Shown in pieces: positions 38,659-47,977 of a stretch of DNA of 64,000 nt. Each line of letters begins with the position of its first letter. The stretch's first letter is position 1. Origin of the DNA: Actinokineospora pegani (lineage in GTDB: Bacteria; Actinomycetota; Actinomycetes; Mycobacteriales; Pseudonocardiaceae); NCBI RefSeq assembly GCF_009745975.1, contig NZ_WHOL01000113.1, forward strand, positions 1 to 64,000, read 5' to 3'. A program made the position numbers and the translations under genes. The notes beneath the pieces were generated by a model. It saw only the letters and a program-made list of their open reading frames with translations, had not been told where the DNA came from and made no database searches.

Positions 38659-38952
38659 ATGGACGCCGCCGAGCTGCCCGACGAGGGCGCTGCCCAGTCC
38701 GGGCTCAGCGACCGCGAACGAGCTGTCCTGGCGTTCGAGCTGCAGTGGTGGAAGTCGCCTGGTTCCAAGGAACAGGCGATCCGCGAGCGCTTCGGCCTGT
38801 CCAGCACCAGGTACTACCAGGTGCTCAACGAACTGATCGAGAAGAACGAGGCGCTCGAGGCCGAGCCGATGCTGGTGCGTCGCCTGCGCAGGCTGCGGGA
38901 GAGCAGGCAGCGCGCTCGGTCGGCGCGCAGGTTGGGGATGGACCCGCGATGA
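38659..38952 (+). CDS. DUF3263 domain-containing protein
   Basis: About 97 aa. The core LSDRERAVLAFELQWWKSPG plus FGLSSTRYYQVLNELIE is characteristic of DUF3263, a small actinobacterial helix-turn-helix-like family of unknown function. ATG 38659 has GAGGAG five bases upstream; an ATG at 38623 would add 12 residues. It overlaps the next gene by 4 bp (ATGA). Confidence 0.87.
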   Translation: MDAAELPDEGAAQSGLSDRERAVLAFELQWWKSPGSKEQAIRERFGLSSTRYYQVLNELIEKNEALEAEPMLVRRLRRLRESRQRARSARRLGMDPR

Positions 38953-39611
38953 CCACAGACCCGTCCGGCGCCACGCGCCCCGCCCGCCTGATCGGCCTGG
39001 CCCTCATGGGCGTGGCCGCCGTGACGGCGGTGATCGGCGTGGTGACCCTGGTCGGCGGCACCGGCGACACCAGCGCCGAGCCCGCCCCACAGTCCTCCCA
39101 GGTCGCCCCCGCCACCCCCACCAGCGGCGACCTGACCAGCTCCCCCGCCCCCTCCCTCTCCTCGTCGATCGAGGCCCCACCCCCCGTGACCACTCCGGAC
39201 ACCACGACCCCGACACCCCCCCTGACGTCCCCCCCGACGTCGACCCCCACCCAGGCCCAGCCCCCGGCCGAGCCGCCCCCCGCCCAGACCCAGCCGCCCG
39301 CCGCCCCACCCGAAGCCCGCGACCAGCCGGTCCGCATCTACAACAACAGCTTCGTCAAGGGCCTGGCCGAGCGCGCGGCCCAGGACATCATGTCCAGGGG
39401 CTGGCGAGTCGACGAAACCGGCAACTACAACGGCGGCAACATCCCCACCACCACGGTCTACTACCAGCCGGGCACCGGCCAGGAAGCCGCCGCCAACCAG
39501 TTGGCCAAGGACATGGGCATCCGCGCCGAACCCCGCTTCGACGGCATCGCGCACTCCAGCCCCGGGATCATCCTGATCGTCACCGAGGAGTACACCAAGT
39601 CCGGCAAGTAG
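38949..39611 (+). CDS. LytR C-terminal domain protein, membrane-anchored
   Basis: A 220-aa protein. One membrane helix (LIGLALMGVAAVTAVIGVV) lies near residues 13-33, then a long Pro/Thr/Ser-rich external linker to about 130, then a LytR_C domain (VRIYNNSFVKGLAERAAQDI ... GWRVDETGNY). LytR_C domains occur on cell-wall LCP enzymes and as stand-alone envelope proteins. Pairing with DUF3263 by a 4-bp overlap recurs in actinobacteria. Confidence 0.87.
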   Translation: MTTDPSGATRPARLIGLALMGVAAVTAVIGVVTLVGGTGDTSAEPAPQSSQVAPATPTSGDLTSSPAPSLSSSIEAPPPVTTPDTTTPTPPLTSPPTSTPTQAQPPAEPPPAQTQPPAAPPEARDQPVRIYNNSFVKGLAERAAQDIMSRGWRVDETGNYNGGNIPTTTVYYQPGTGQEAAANQLAKDMGIRAEPRFDGIAHSSPGIILIVTEEYTKSGK

Positions 39612-40269
39612 CCCTGCGGCCGGAGCTGAGATCGGCTTTGGCTACTCGGTGACATGGGCTTGGGCGCCCGGGGTTTGTGCGGGCGTGGTTGACCAGTTGC
39701 GTGCTGGGTGGGTCAGCATCGCCTCCGTCGAATGCCACACCACCGCCTACCTCGGCTCGATCGAGGGCAGCGGCAGCGTGCCTCCGCGCCCACGCTCGGT
39801 CTCCTCAGTTCTTTGGTGCGGAGAACAAGCTCGGCGACAGGTTATCCAGAGGACTCCCCTCCCCCCTACGGGAACCTCGGCGCAAGGACGTTCCCCGGGA
39901 GGAATGGCTTCGAACCTGGCTCCGAGCGCGGCCTCGCGCCACTGTCGACCAAGCCCGACTGGCCCTGCGGGGATTCGGATACCAGGGCATCTCCGACGCG
40001 AGACTGGTCGTCGATGCGCGGCCTGTGGACTCGTGGTCACGGAGTTGGGATTCTGTCGCTGCGGTTGAGGTGGTCCTGCGCTCGGCCGGGGCGAGGCGTT
40101 CAAGCAGCGGGTGTTGTTGGCGCACCTGCTGTTCAAACGCGGGCGGGCGGCCCATTCCGCGAACGCCGTTCACGGTAGACCGTGCTCCTTATCCACGTTT
40201 CGAGCTGCCACCGGCGACCCACGCCGCAGGTGGGCCGCCAGTGACCGGTTGGCTGACTCCGACGAGCGG
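39612..40269. other. 658-bp gap, possibly decayed coding sequence
   Basis: No intact gene. Base composition is visibly less GC-rich and codon-third-position bias is lost in all frames. A short frame reading GEAFKQRVLLAHLLFKRG near 40090-40145 looks protein-like but is interrupted. I interpret this as a degraded gene or acquired fragment of unknown origin, ending abruptly at the AAA-ATPase stop. Confidence 0.4.
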
Positions 40270-42489
40270 CTACCGATTGGCGTAAGCCTCCAACGCGGCC
40301 AACTGAGCCGGGTCCAACGACGGCCGCACAGCCCCCTTCGCCGCCTCCAGATGCTCCCGACTCACCACAGTCGCCTCCAACGACTCCCGCATCGCCGTCA
40401 ACGCCGCCTCCCGGATCACCGCCGCGCAATCGGCCGCCGAGTACCCCTCCAACTCCGACCCGAACGCGACCAGGTCCACGTCCTCCGCCAACGGCGTGTT
40501 CTTGGCCGTAGCAGCCAAGATCGCCGCACGAGCATCCGCGTCCGGCGGCGGCACGTAGATCAACCGCTCCAACCGCCCGGGCCGCAACAGCGCCGGGTCC
40601 ACCAGCTCCGGCCGGTTGGTGGCCCCCACCACCACGACATCGCGCAGCGGCTCCACCCCGTCCAGCTCGGTCAGCAGCGCGGCCACGATCCGATCGGACA
40701 CGCCCGAGTCCGACGACTGCCCCCGGCGCGGCGCCAGGGCATCGATCTCGTCCAGGAAGATCAGCGCCGGGGCGGCCTCGGCAGCCCGCCGGAACAGGTC
40801 GCGGACGGCGCGCTCGGACTCGCCCACCCACTTGTCCATCAGCTCCGCGCCCTTGACCGACAGCACGTTGAGCTGGCCCGTCCCGGCCAGGGCGCGCAGC
40901 AGGAAGGTCTTGCCGCCACCGGGCGGGCCGTAGAGCAGCACGCCGCGCGGGGGCGCCACGCCCAAGCGGGCGAAGGAGTCGGGGTAGCGCAGGGGCCACA
41001 GGATGGTCTCGGTCAGCGCCTGCTTGGTCTCCACCATGTCGCCGACGTCGTCCAGGGTCATGCCGCCGGTGCGCAGCGACGACGACAGCGACGACGGGCG
41101 GACCGTCTGCAGCGCGCCGGTGAGGTCGTCGGTGCTGATCTGCGGCTCGGCGCGGTCGCGCAGGGCGGCGCGGATGGCAGCCTCGCGGCGCAGCGCGACC
41201 AGGTCGGCGGCGACGAAGCCGGGGGTGCGCTCGGACAGCGCCGCGTAGTCCACAGCGGACTCCACCGGCAGGTCGCGCAGCAGGACCCGCAGCAGCTCGG
41301 CGCGGACCTTGGCGTCCGGCAGGGCGATGGCCAGCTCGCGGTCGATCAGCTCGACGCCGCGCGCCCTGGGGTCCACCGCCTCCGGGTGCGCCGAGGTCGC
41401 CACCAGCGCTGTCTTGGGCAATGAGACCGCTGAGCGCAGGATGTCCAGGACCACGGTGGCCAGCGGCGGCGGGGAGGTCGCGGGCAGCAGGGCGTCGAGG
41501 TCGTCGACCAGCAGGACGGCGGCGCGGCCCGCGTCCGAGTGCTGCTTGAGCTCGCCGACGGCCGCGCGCAGCCGGGCCGCGGCGGCGTTGGCCTCCAGCA
41601 CGGCGATCGTCGGCGCGACCACCTCCACCACGGCGGCGTCGCTGGCCTTGGCCACCGCCCGCACCAGGCTGGCCTTGCCGATCCCCTCCGGACCGGTCAC
41701 CAGCACGCCGAGCCGGGGCGAGGCGCCGAGGCGTTCGAGCAGCTCGGGCCGGGTGAACGCCAGCTCGAACCACTCGCCCAGCGTGCGCGCCTGCTCCTGT
41801 GAGCCGACCAGGTCCGCCACCGGCAGCGGCTCCGGGGCCTCGACCGGCGCGGGCTGGTAGTCCACCGGCGCGGGCTCGGACACGGTCACCGGCGCGCCGC
41901 CGACCGGGACGGCCGAGCGCTCCCCGGTCCGCGCGCCGTCGCGCCAGCCCACCACAGTGGACGAGTGCACGGTGACCACGCCCGCGGGTTCCACGGCCGT
42001 GACCGTCACCAGCTCGTTCGTCCACGTCGACCCGATGGCCCGGGAGAGCTTGCCGCGCACCTCGCCCGCGTCGGTCCCCGGCGACAGGTCCTGCGGCAGC
42101 AGCGACACCGCGTCGCCGGTGGTGAGGACCTTGCCGACCAGCGCCAGCCGGATCGTCTCCGGGACCAGCGACGTCGACGCCAGCCGCGACCCGGCCAGCG
42201 TCACCGTCCTGGCCCTGGCGACCTCGACCGGGGCGACGACGAGTTCGGAGCCCTCGGTGATGCCGGTGTTGGACATGGTCACGTCGTCGACGAGCACCAC
42301 ACCGGGCGCCAGGCCGGGGTCGCCGACAGCGGCCAGCGCGGCGCTCACCCTGGCCCCGGTCAACTGCACCGCGTCCCACTGGCGCAGGTCCAGGGCGTCG
42401 AACACCTCCGGGTGCAGGCGCACGACACCACGGCGGGTGTCCAGCGCGGACGGGGTCAACCGGACGGTGAGCGTGATCTGGGGAGCCAC
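40270..42489 (-). CDS. Cdc48/p97-like AAA ATPase
   Basis: A 739-aa protein with an N-domain (about 1-190, double-psi-barrel-like) and two AAA modules. The second module is canonical: Walker A GPPGGGKTF, Walker B IFLDEIDAL, sensor GATNRPELVDPALLRPGRLE. The first is degenerate: Walker A GPEGIGKAS and Walker B LLVDDLDAL, with Asp replacing the catalytic Glu, so it may bind but not hydrolyse ATP. Mycobacterial homologues (Rv0435c/Msm0858) lie beside pssA and psd, as here. Probably a protein-unfolding or segregase machine. It follows pssA by 22 bp. Confidence 0.92.
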   Translation of the reverse strand: MAPQITLTVRLTPSALDTRRGVVRLHPEVFDALDLRQWDAVQLTGARVSAALAAVGDPGLAPGVVLVDDVTMSNTGITEGSELVVAPVEVARARTVTLAGSRLASTSLVPETIRLALVGKVLTTGDAVSLLPQDLSPGTDAGEVRGKLSRAIGSTWTNELVTVTAVEPAGVVTVHSSTVVGWRDGARTGERSAVPVGGAPVTVSEPAPVDYQPAPVEAPEPLPVADLVGSQEQARTLGEWFELAFTRPELLERLGASPRLGVLVTGPEGIGKASLVRAVAKASDAAVVEVVAPTIAVLEANAAAARLRAAVGELKQHSDAGRAAVLLVDDLDALLPATSPPPLATVVLDILRSAVSLPKTALVATSAHPEAVDPRARGVELIDRELAIALPDAKVRAELLRVLLRDLPVESAVDYAALSERTPGFVAADLVALRREAAIRAALRDRAEPQISTDDLTGALQTVRPSSLSSSLRTGGMTLDDVGDMVETKQALTETILWPLRYPDSFARLGVAPPRGVLLYGPPGGGKTFLLRALAGTGQLNVLSVKGAELMDKWVGESERAVRDLFRRAAEAAPALIFLDEIDALAPRRGQSSDSGVSDRIVAALLTELDGVEPLRDVVVVGATNRPELVDPALLRPGRLERLIYVPPPDADARAAILAATAKNTPLAEDVDLVAFGSELEGYSAADCAAVIREAALTAMRESLEATVVSREHLEAAKGAVRPSLDPAQLAALEAYANR

Positions 42490-42511
42490 ACCGCCAAGTC
42501 TTCCACGATCG

Positions 42512-43483
42512 TCAGTCCTCGGTGGTGTTCCCCGGCCGCGACTGGCGGCGCAGACCCGGCCCGCGCCGGGGGCGGGGCCGCGATTGCGGCGGCAGCATCA
42601 TCGGCAGCGGGTCGTCCGAGCCGCGCATCGGGCGGCGCACCGCCCGGCGGGCGGCCCCCGCGACCCGGCGCAGCGGCGGGCGCAGCCCCAGCCTGCGGTA
42701 GCGGCTGGCCCGGCGGATCGCCCTGCGCTCCTTGGACGGCACGTCCCACGCCTCCGGGTGGTTGGCCAGCCACGCGTTGCGCCGCACCGCGTACGGGATG
42801 TGCGCGAGGTAGGCGACGAGCACCACGGCCAGCGCGATCATCGGGTAGGTGATCACCACCGCGGCCAGCAGCGCCACGCCGACCAGCAGCGGCGCGACGG
42901 CGCGCGCGGGCACCTTCACCGTCTTGACCGACAGCGTCGGGATGCGGCTGATCAGCAGCAAGGCGATGGCGATCGTCCACACCATCACCACCGGCTCGGA
43001 CTGCCACCAGTAGCCGTTGTCGCCGTACTCGATGGTGAGGATCATCGGCAGCAGGGCCAGCAGCCCGCCCGCGGGCGCGGGGACGCCGACGAAGAACTCC
43101 TTGGTGTACACCGGTTGCTCGGTGTCGTCGAGCAGGGTGTTGAACCTGGCCAGCCGCAGGATGATGCACACGGCGAAGATCAGCGAGACGACCCAGCCGA
43201 CCCGGTCGCCGTCGAACCGCCAGGTGTAGATCACCAGCGCCGGGGCCACGCCGAAGGAGATCGCGTCGGCGAGCGAGTCCAGCTCGGCGCCCATCTTGGA
43301 CGTCGCGTCCAGCATCCGGGCGATGCGCCCGTCGAGGCTGTCGAGCACCGCGGCCACCGCGATGGCGGCGATGGCGGCGGCGAGCTGGCCCTTGAGCGTG
43401 AACTGCACCGCCGAGAGCCCGGCGCACATGGCCAGGACGGTGATGGCGTTGGGCAGCAGCCGGACGCCGGGGGAGGCGGCCAC
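42512..43483 (-). CDS. pssA: CDP-diacylglycerol-serine O-phosphatidyltransferase
   Basis: A 323-aa integral membrane enzyme making phosphatidylserine. The CDP-alcohol phosphotransferase motif is complete: LDSLDGRIARMLDATSKMGAELDSLAD region with its three Asp. About eight hydrophobic helices follow. The last 90 residues are an Arg/Pro-rich cytosolic tail. Its ATG is immediately after the psd stop, so the two are translationally linked in the order psd-pssA-AAA ATPase. Confidence 0.95.
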   Translation of the reverse strand: MAASPGVRLLPNAITVLAMCAGLSAVQFTLKGQLAAAIAAIAVAAVLDSLDGRIARMLDATSKMGAELDSLADAISFGVAPALVIYTWRFDGDRVGWVVSLIFAVCIILRLARFNTLLDDTEQPVYTKEFFVGVPAPAGGLLALLPMILTIEYGDNGYWWQSEPVVMVWTIAIALLLISRIPTLSVKTVKVPARAVAPLLVGVALLAAVVITYPMIALAVVLVAYLAHIPYAVRRNAWLANHPEAWDVPSKERRAIRRASRYRRLGLRPPLRRVAGAARRAVRRPMRGSDDPLPMMLPPQSRPRPRRGPGLRRQSRPGNTTED

Positions 43484-44185
43484 TCAGGCCCCCGGCAGCT
43501 CGGCCAGGACGGTCTCCCCGCCGATGGTGCGCTGACCCGGCTCGACCAGCACCCGGCTGCCGCGCGGGACGTAGAGGTCGACGCGCGAGCCGAACCGGAT
43601 CAGGCCGTAGGTCTTGCCCGCCTCGACCGCCTCGCCGTCGCGCACGTAGCAGAAGATCCGCCGCGCCACGAGCCCGGCGATCTGCACCACGGCGAGGTCG
43701 TGGCCGTCCTTCGTGCGCAGGTGCACGCTGTTGCGCTCGTTGACCTCACTGGCCGCGTCGAGGTCGGCGGAGAGGAACTGCCCTTGCTTGTGCACGGTCT
43801 TCACGACCTGCCCCGGCGCCGGGACCCGCTGCACGTGGACGTCGAAGACCGACAGGAACGCGCTGATCCGCACCATCGGCTCGGCTGGCAAGCCGAGCTC
43901 GGCGGGCGGCACCGCCTCGATCACGTGGGACACGGTCGCGTCCGCGGGCGCGACGGCGATGCCGGGCCGCTGCGGGGTCACCCGGGTCGGCTCCCGGAAG
44001 AACCAGGCCAGCCAGGCCGTGAGCACCCCGCCGCCCACTCCGAGCTTGCGCGAGAACTTCCGCAGCACCAGCGTCGTGCCGAGCCCGGCGAGGATGAACG
44101 GCCGCCCGCCCGGGTGCACCGGGGGGATGACGCTCTTGGACAACTCGACCAGGTGTTTGAGGGTTGACTGCGGGGCGGCGCTCAT
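43484..44185 (-). CDS. psd: phosphatidylserine decarboxylase proenzyme
   Basis: A 233-aa short-type decarboxylase turning phosphatidylserine into phosphatidylethanolamine. The conserved FLSVFDVHVQRVPAPG is present. The self-cleaving Gly-Ser that generates the pyruvoyl group is in LIRFGSRVDLYVP. An N-terminal hydrophobic segment (FILAGLGTTLVL and GVLTAWLAWFF) gives membrane association. Head of the psd-pssA-AAA operon. Confidence 0.95.
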   Translation of the reverse strand: MSAAPQSTLKHLVELSKSVIPPVHPGGRPFILAGLGTTLVLRKFSRKLGVGGGVLTAWLAWFFREPTRVTPQRPGIAVAPADATVSHVIEAVPPAELGLPAEPMVRISAFLSVFDVHVQRVPAPGQVVKTVHKQGQFLSADLDAASEVNERNSVHLRTKDGHDLAVVQIAGLVARRIFCYVRDGEAVEAGKTYGLIRFGSRVDLYVPRGSRVLVEPGQRTIGGETVLAELPGA

Positions 44186-44360
44186 CGGCTGGGTGATTCC
44201 TCGCGGCTAGACCGGATTTTCACCCACGGTACCTCTGCGCTCACGGCCGCCGCACAGCCGGCGGAGGCGCGATCCGACCAGCCCGCCGCTCATCACCCGC
44301 CGGCCGCCGCGCGCGGGTACGGTTGTCGGGCCTTGGCGGGGTCGCGGAGGAGGCGGTGGA

Positions 44361-45515
44361 ATGGTGGACGAGTTGGTTGTCGCGGGCCGGTACCGGTTGC
44401 TGGTCCCGCTCGGCTCCGGGGCGACGGCCGAGGTGCACAGCGCGCTCGACCTGCGCACCGACCGCCAGGTGGCGGTCAAGCTGTTCTCCGGCGACACCGA
44501 GGTCAGCGACCCGCGCCGGTTCGCGACCGAGGTCGAGGCGCTGACCAGCGTGTCGCACCCGAACCTGGTGGCGGTGCACGACGCGGGCGTCGACGACGGC
44601 ACGGCCTACGTCGTGCTGCGGCTCGTGCAGGGCCGCACCCTGACCGACCGGCTCCACGACGGACCGCTGCTCCCGGGGGAGGTCCGCCGCCTGGGCGCGG
44701 TGCTCGCCGACGTCCTGGCCCACGTCCACTCGCGCGGCATCGTCCACCGCGACGTCAAGCCGTCCAACATCCTGCTCGACGAGTCGGGTGAGCCCCACCT
44801 GGTCGACTTCGGCCTGGCCCTGCTCGCGGAGGCCACCCGCCTCACCCGCAGCGACCGCATGGTCGGCACCGCCGCCTACCTGTCCCCGGAGCAGGTCCGC
44901 GGCGCCGAGGTGGGCCCCGCCGCCGACGTCTACGCCCTGGGCCTGGTCCTGCTGGAGTGCCTGACCGGGCAGCGCGAGTACCGGGGAGCCGAGGTCGAGG
45001 CCGCCGTCGCCCGCCTGCACCGTGCGCCGCTGATCCCCGCGGACCTGCCCGCGGACCTGGTCCGCCTGCTGTCGCTGATGACCTCGCTGACCCCACGCCG
45101 CCGGCCCAGCGCCGCCACCTGCGCTCAGACCCTGGCGCCCGCGTCGACGGCCATCGCCCCGCTCATCGCGCACCGCCGCTTCGCCAAGCCCGCGCTGGCC
45201 GCGGGCGTGGCCGTGCTCGCCGCCGCTGGGGCCGTCTTCGCCCTCACCGCGCCGTCCGCCCCCGGTCCGACGACGCCGCCCGTCGCCACGCCCACCTCGA
45301 CGCCCGGGCAACTCGTACCGGCGATCCCGCCGCAGCGGTCAGCCGTCGCTGAGATCGTGCGGACACAGGAGCCGGAGCAGGCGCCTGCTCCCGTCGCGGA
45401 CGCCGCCACCGTGCCGACTGCCCAGCAGGGCCCCGGCGAAGCGGGCAACAGCGGCCGCGTCCCGCCGGGCCAGGCGAAGAAGACCGAGAAGAAGAACCCC
45501 AAAGAAGACGGGTGA
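44361..45515 (+). CDS. Ser/Thr protein kinase with membrane anchor
   Basis: A 384-aa Hanks-type kinase. P-loop LGSGATAEVH, Lys in VAVKLF, catalytic loop VHRDVKPSNILL, DFG in VDFGLALL, and the APE region as TAAYLSPEQ. A membrane helix follows the kinase domain (near 275-295, ALAAGVAVLAAAGAVFAL), then a Pro/Thr-rich extracellular tail without PASTA repeats. Divergent from psd. The signal sensed is unknown. Confidence 0.93.
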   Translation: MVDELVVAGRYRLLVPLGSGATAEVHSALDLRTDRQVAVKLFSGDTEVSDPRRFATEVEALTSVSHPNLVAVHDAGVDDGTAYVVLRLVQGRTLTDRLHDGPLLPGEVRRLGAVLADVLAHVHSRGIVHRDVKPSNILLDESGEPHLVDFGLALLAEATRLTRSDRMVGTAAYLSPEQVRGAEVGPAADVYALGLVLLECLTGQREYRGAEVEAAVARLHRAPLIPADLPADLVRLLSLMTSLTPRRRPSAATCAQTLAPASTAIAPLIAHRRFAKPALAAGVAVLAAAGAVFALTAPSAPGPTTPPVATPTSTPGQLVPAIPPQRSAVAEIVRTQEPEQAPAPVADAATVPTAQQGPGEAGNSGRVPPGQAKKTEKKNPKEDG

Positions 45516-45554
45516 GCCCGCTGCGGGAACAGCGCCCGCGGTTGGACGAGAAAA

Positions 45555-45616
45555 ACGGGGCACCCGATCGAACGCCTGCGCCCCCCGACGGCGCAGGCGC
45601 CCATCGGATGCCCCGT
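45555..45616. terminator. long bidirectional hairpin between kinase and GlsB-family genes
   Basis: An outer arm ACGGGGCA-C-CCGAT (from 45555) pairs with ATCGG-A-TGCCCCGT (to 45616), and an inner arm CGCCTGCGCC pairs with GGCGCAGGCG. It is flanked on the left by AAAAA, giving a U-tract for leftward transcripts. It lies between convergent genes. Confidence 0.82.
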
Positions 45617-45696
45617 CGTGGAGCAGGCCGAAGTGTACGCGTCTGTTTATCGCTGGGCAACAGAGTGCGGACTGCGCGTCACGGTCGGTGATTTGC

Positions 45697-45978
45697 TCAC
45701 CGGCGGCCACGCGGGTTGGGGACGCCGCGGACCAGGCGCAGGAGCAGCAGGAGCAGGACCGACCCCAGGGCGGCGACGCCGAGGCTGGGGAAGTCGAACT
45801 CGAAGGTCATCGACTCACCGGTCAGCAGGCGGTACACGAAGCCGCCCAGGGCGGCGCCGACCACGCCGACCAGGACGCTGACCAGGCAGCCCTGGGGTCT
45901 GCGGTCGCGGCCGCCGACGACCAGGTTCGCCGCCCAGCCGACGATCGCGCCGAACAGGACCCACGCGAAGAAACCCAT
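45697..45978 (-). CDS. GlsB/YeaQ/YmgE family stress-response membrane protein
   Basis: A 93-aa protein with three hydrophobic helices. It opens GFFAWVLFGAIVGWAANLVV and has GCLVSVLVGVVGAALGGF, the transglycosylase-associated family signature. Function is poorly defined; family members are stress-induced. It is 20 bp downstream of moeA on the same strand, so likely co-transcribed. Confidence 0.88.
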   Translation of the reverse strand: MGFFAWVLFGAIVGWAANLVVGGRDRRPQGCLVSVLVGVVGAALGGFVYRLLTGESMTFEFDFPSLGVAALGSVLLLLLLRLVRGVPNPRGRR

Positions 45979-45998
45979 GGCGACAGCCTACGAGGCGC

Positions 45999-47204
45999 TC
46001 AATCGAGCAGCACCACGTCCACCTCGTCGCCCTCGGCGATGGCCGTGGTGTCGGCGGGGACCTCGATGAGGCAGTTGGCGGCGGCGAAGGCGGCCAGCAG
46101 GTGGGAGCCGGGGCCGCCGACGGGGACGACGGCGACGCGGCCGGAGTCGTGGCGCGCGCGGCGGTACTGGACCTTGCCCGGCGGGGAGGTCAGCGCGACG
46201 GTGGTGCGGGCCCTGGCGCGGGGGCGGTCGAGGCGGGTGCGGCCCATCGCGGCGAGCAGGGCCGGGCGCAGGAACAGCTCGAAGGACAGGGCGGCGCTGA
46301 CCGGGTTGCCCGGGAACGCCACCACGGGCAGGCCGTCGAACACCCCGCAGCCCTGCGGCCCGCCCGGCTGCATGGCCACCCGCACGAACTCGACGCCGTG
46401 CCCGGTCAGGGCGTCCTTGACCACCTCGTAGGCCCCCGCGCTGACCCCGCCCGAGGTCACCAGCACGTCCGCCCACCCGGCCCGCCCCGCCACCGCCGCC
46501 CGGAAGGCGTCGACGTCGTCCGGCACGGAGCGCAGCACCGCGGCCTCCCCGCCGACCTCCTCGACGGCGGCGGCGATCAGGACGCTGTTGGACTCGTAGA
46601 TCTGCCCGAACTCCAGCGGCGTGCCCGGCTCCACCAGCTCGGACCCGGTGGACAGCACCAGCACCCTGGGCCGCCTGCGCACCGGCAGGGTCGCCGCGCC
46701 CACCGCGGCGGCGAGACCGAGTTGCGGCGGCCCCAGGACCGTCCCGGCGGCGAGCACGACCGTGCCCGCCACCACGTCCTCGCCCACCCGCCGCAGGTGC
46801 TTGCCCACGGGCACGGCCTGCTCGACCCGGACGGCCTCGGTGCCGCCGTCGGTCAACTCCACCTGCACCACGGCGTCGGCGCCGTCGGGCAGCGGGGCGC
46901 CGGTCATGATCCGCTGCGCCGTCCCCGGCTCCAGCGGGCGCACGGCGGTCCGCCCGGCGGGGATGTCGTCGGTCACCGGCAGGGTCACCGGGGCCGCCGC
47001 GGTGTCCTCGGCGCGCACCGCGTACCCGTCCATCGCGGAGTTGTCGAAGGGCGGCAGCGACACGCCCGCGACCACGTCCTCGGCCAGCACCAGCCCGCGC
47101 GCCCCGGCCAGCGGCACGTCGGTCACCGGCAGCGGGGCCAGCAGCCCCGCCACCTCGGCCCGGTACCCGCTCGGGGTGAAGGTCCTTTTCGCCACGACCC
47201 CCAT
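45999..47204 (-). CDS. moeA: molybdopterin molybdotransferase
   Basis: A 401-aa enzyme inserting molybdate into adenylylated molybdopterin. Typical stretches: LPPFDNSAMDGYAV, RIMTGAPLPDGADAVV, VLSTGSELVEPG, DVLVTSGGVSAGAYE and VVAFPGNPVSAALSFELF. Starts ATG 47204. In mycobacteria moeA2 also lies between psd and groEL2. The open frame continues upstream of this ATG but without MoeA-like sequence. Confidence 0.95.
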   Translation of the reverse strand: MGVVAKRTFTPSGYRAEVAGLLAPLPVTDVPLAGARGLVLAEDVVAGVSLPPFDNSAMDGYAVRAEDTAAAPVTLPVTDDIPAGRTAVRPLEPGTAQRIMTGAPLPDGADAVVQVELTDGGTEAVRVEQAVPVGKHLRRVGEDVVAGTVVLAAGTVLGPPQLGLAAAVGAATLPVRRRPRVLVLSTGSELVEPGTPLEFGQIYESNSVLIAAAVEEVGGEAAVLRSVPDDVDAFRAAVAGRAGWADVLVTSGGVSAGAYEVVKDALTGHGVEFVRVAMQPGGPQGCGVFDGLPVVAFPGNPVSAALSFELFLRPALLAAMGRTRLDRPRARARTTVALTSPPGKVQYRRARHDSGRVAVVPVGGPGSHLLAAFAAANCLIEVPADTTAIAEGDEVDVVLLD

Positions 47205-47264
47205 CCTGCCCGCCCGCGTCGTGCCACACTGCGGTCCGGTCGATCGAGAATGGGGGAGCGAGCC

Positions 47265-47894
47265 GTGCAGGTCCGGACCCGGCACACGCCCGCCTTCGGT
47301 GTCGCCAGGCTCGTCCTGGCCCCGGGCGAGGCGGTCCAGGCGGAGTCGACCGCCATGCTCGCCACCAGCTACGGCGTCCACGTCGAACAACGCAGCCGCG
47401 GCGGCCGGGCGCGCTCCAAGCCCGCCCTGTTCACCGCGGGCCCCGAGGGTGGCTGGGTCGACCTGGCCCCCGCCTTCCCCGGCGACGTCCACACCATCGA
47501 GATGGACGGCTCCGCGGGCTGGTGCGTCTCCCGGGGGAGCTGGCTGGCCGTCACCGCCACCCTGCGCGCCGACTCCCAGTGGCAGGGGTTCCACACCCTG
47601 TTCGGGGCCGAGCACGGTTTCCTCGAGCACGTCTCCGGCTCGGGCACGCTGGTCCTGGCCTGCTGCGGGGCGCTGGACCAGACGACGCTGGGTGTGGGCG
47701 AGTTCATCACCGTCGACCCCGCCCATCTCCTCGCCTACAGCGACGGGGCCCAGGCCCGGCTCCGGGCGATGGCCCAGTCCGGCAGCCAGTCGGTGCGGAC
47801 GGGGGAGGGGCTGCTGTTGGACTTCGCCGGTCCTGGGACTGTGCTGACCCAGACCCGCACGCCGCGGGCCCTGGCCGCGTTGCTGGCCCGCTAG
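47265..47894 (+). CDS. AIM24 family protein
   Basis: A 209-aa beta-rich protein of the AIM24/TspO-MBR-like domain family, named after a yeast mitochondrial protein. Features are LAPGEAVQAESTAMLATSYG, GLLLDFAGPGTVLTQTRT and several Gly-rich turns. Function in bacteria is unknown. GTG 47265 follows GGGGGAG; an in-frame ATG at 47250 is the alternative. It is followed by a kinase gene in the same direction. Confidence 0.82.
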   Translation: MQVRTRHTPAFGVARLVLAPGEAVQAESTAMLATSYGVHVEQRSRGGRARSKPALFTAGPEGGWVDLAPAFPGDVHTIEMDGSAGWCVSRGSWLAVTATLRADSQWQGFHTLFGAEHGFLEHVSGSGTLVLACCGALDQTTLGVGEFITVDPAHLLAYSDGAQARLRAMAQSGSQSVRTGEGLLLDFAGPGTVLTQTRTPRALAALLAR

Positions 47895-47977
47895 CCGGGG
47901 CGCTGGATCGGGGTCCGACCCGTGCGTTTCACCCGACCGAACGCGGGAGCACGGCCACGGGCGTTAGGCTGCCGAGC

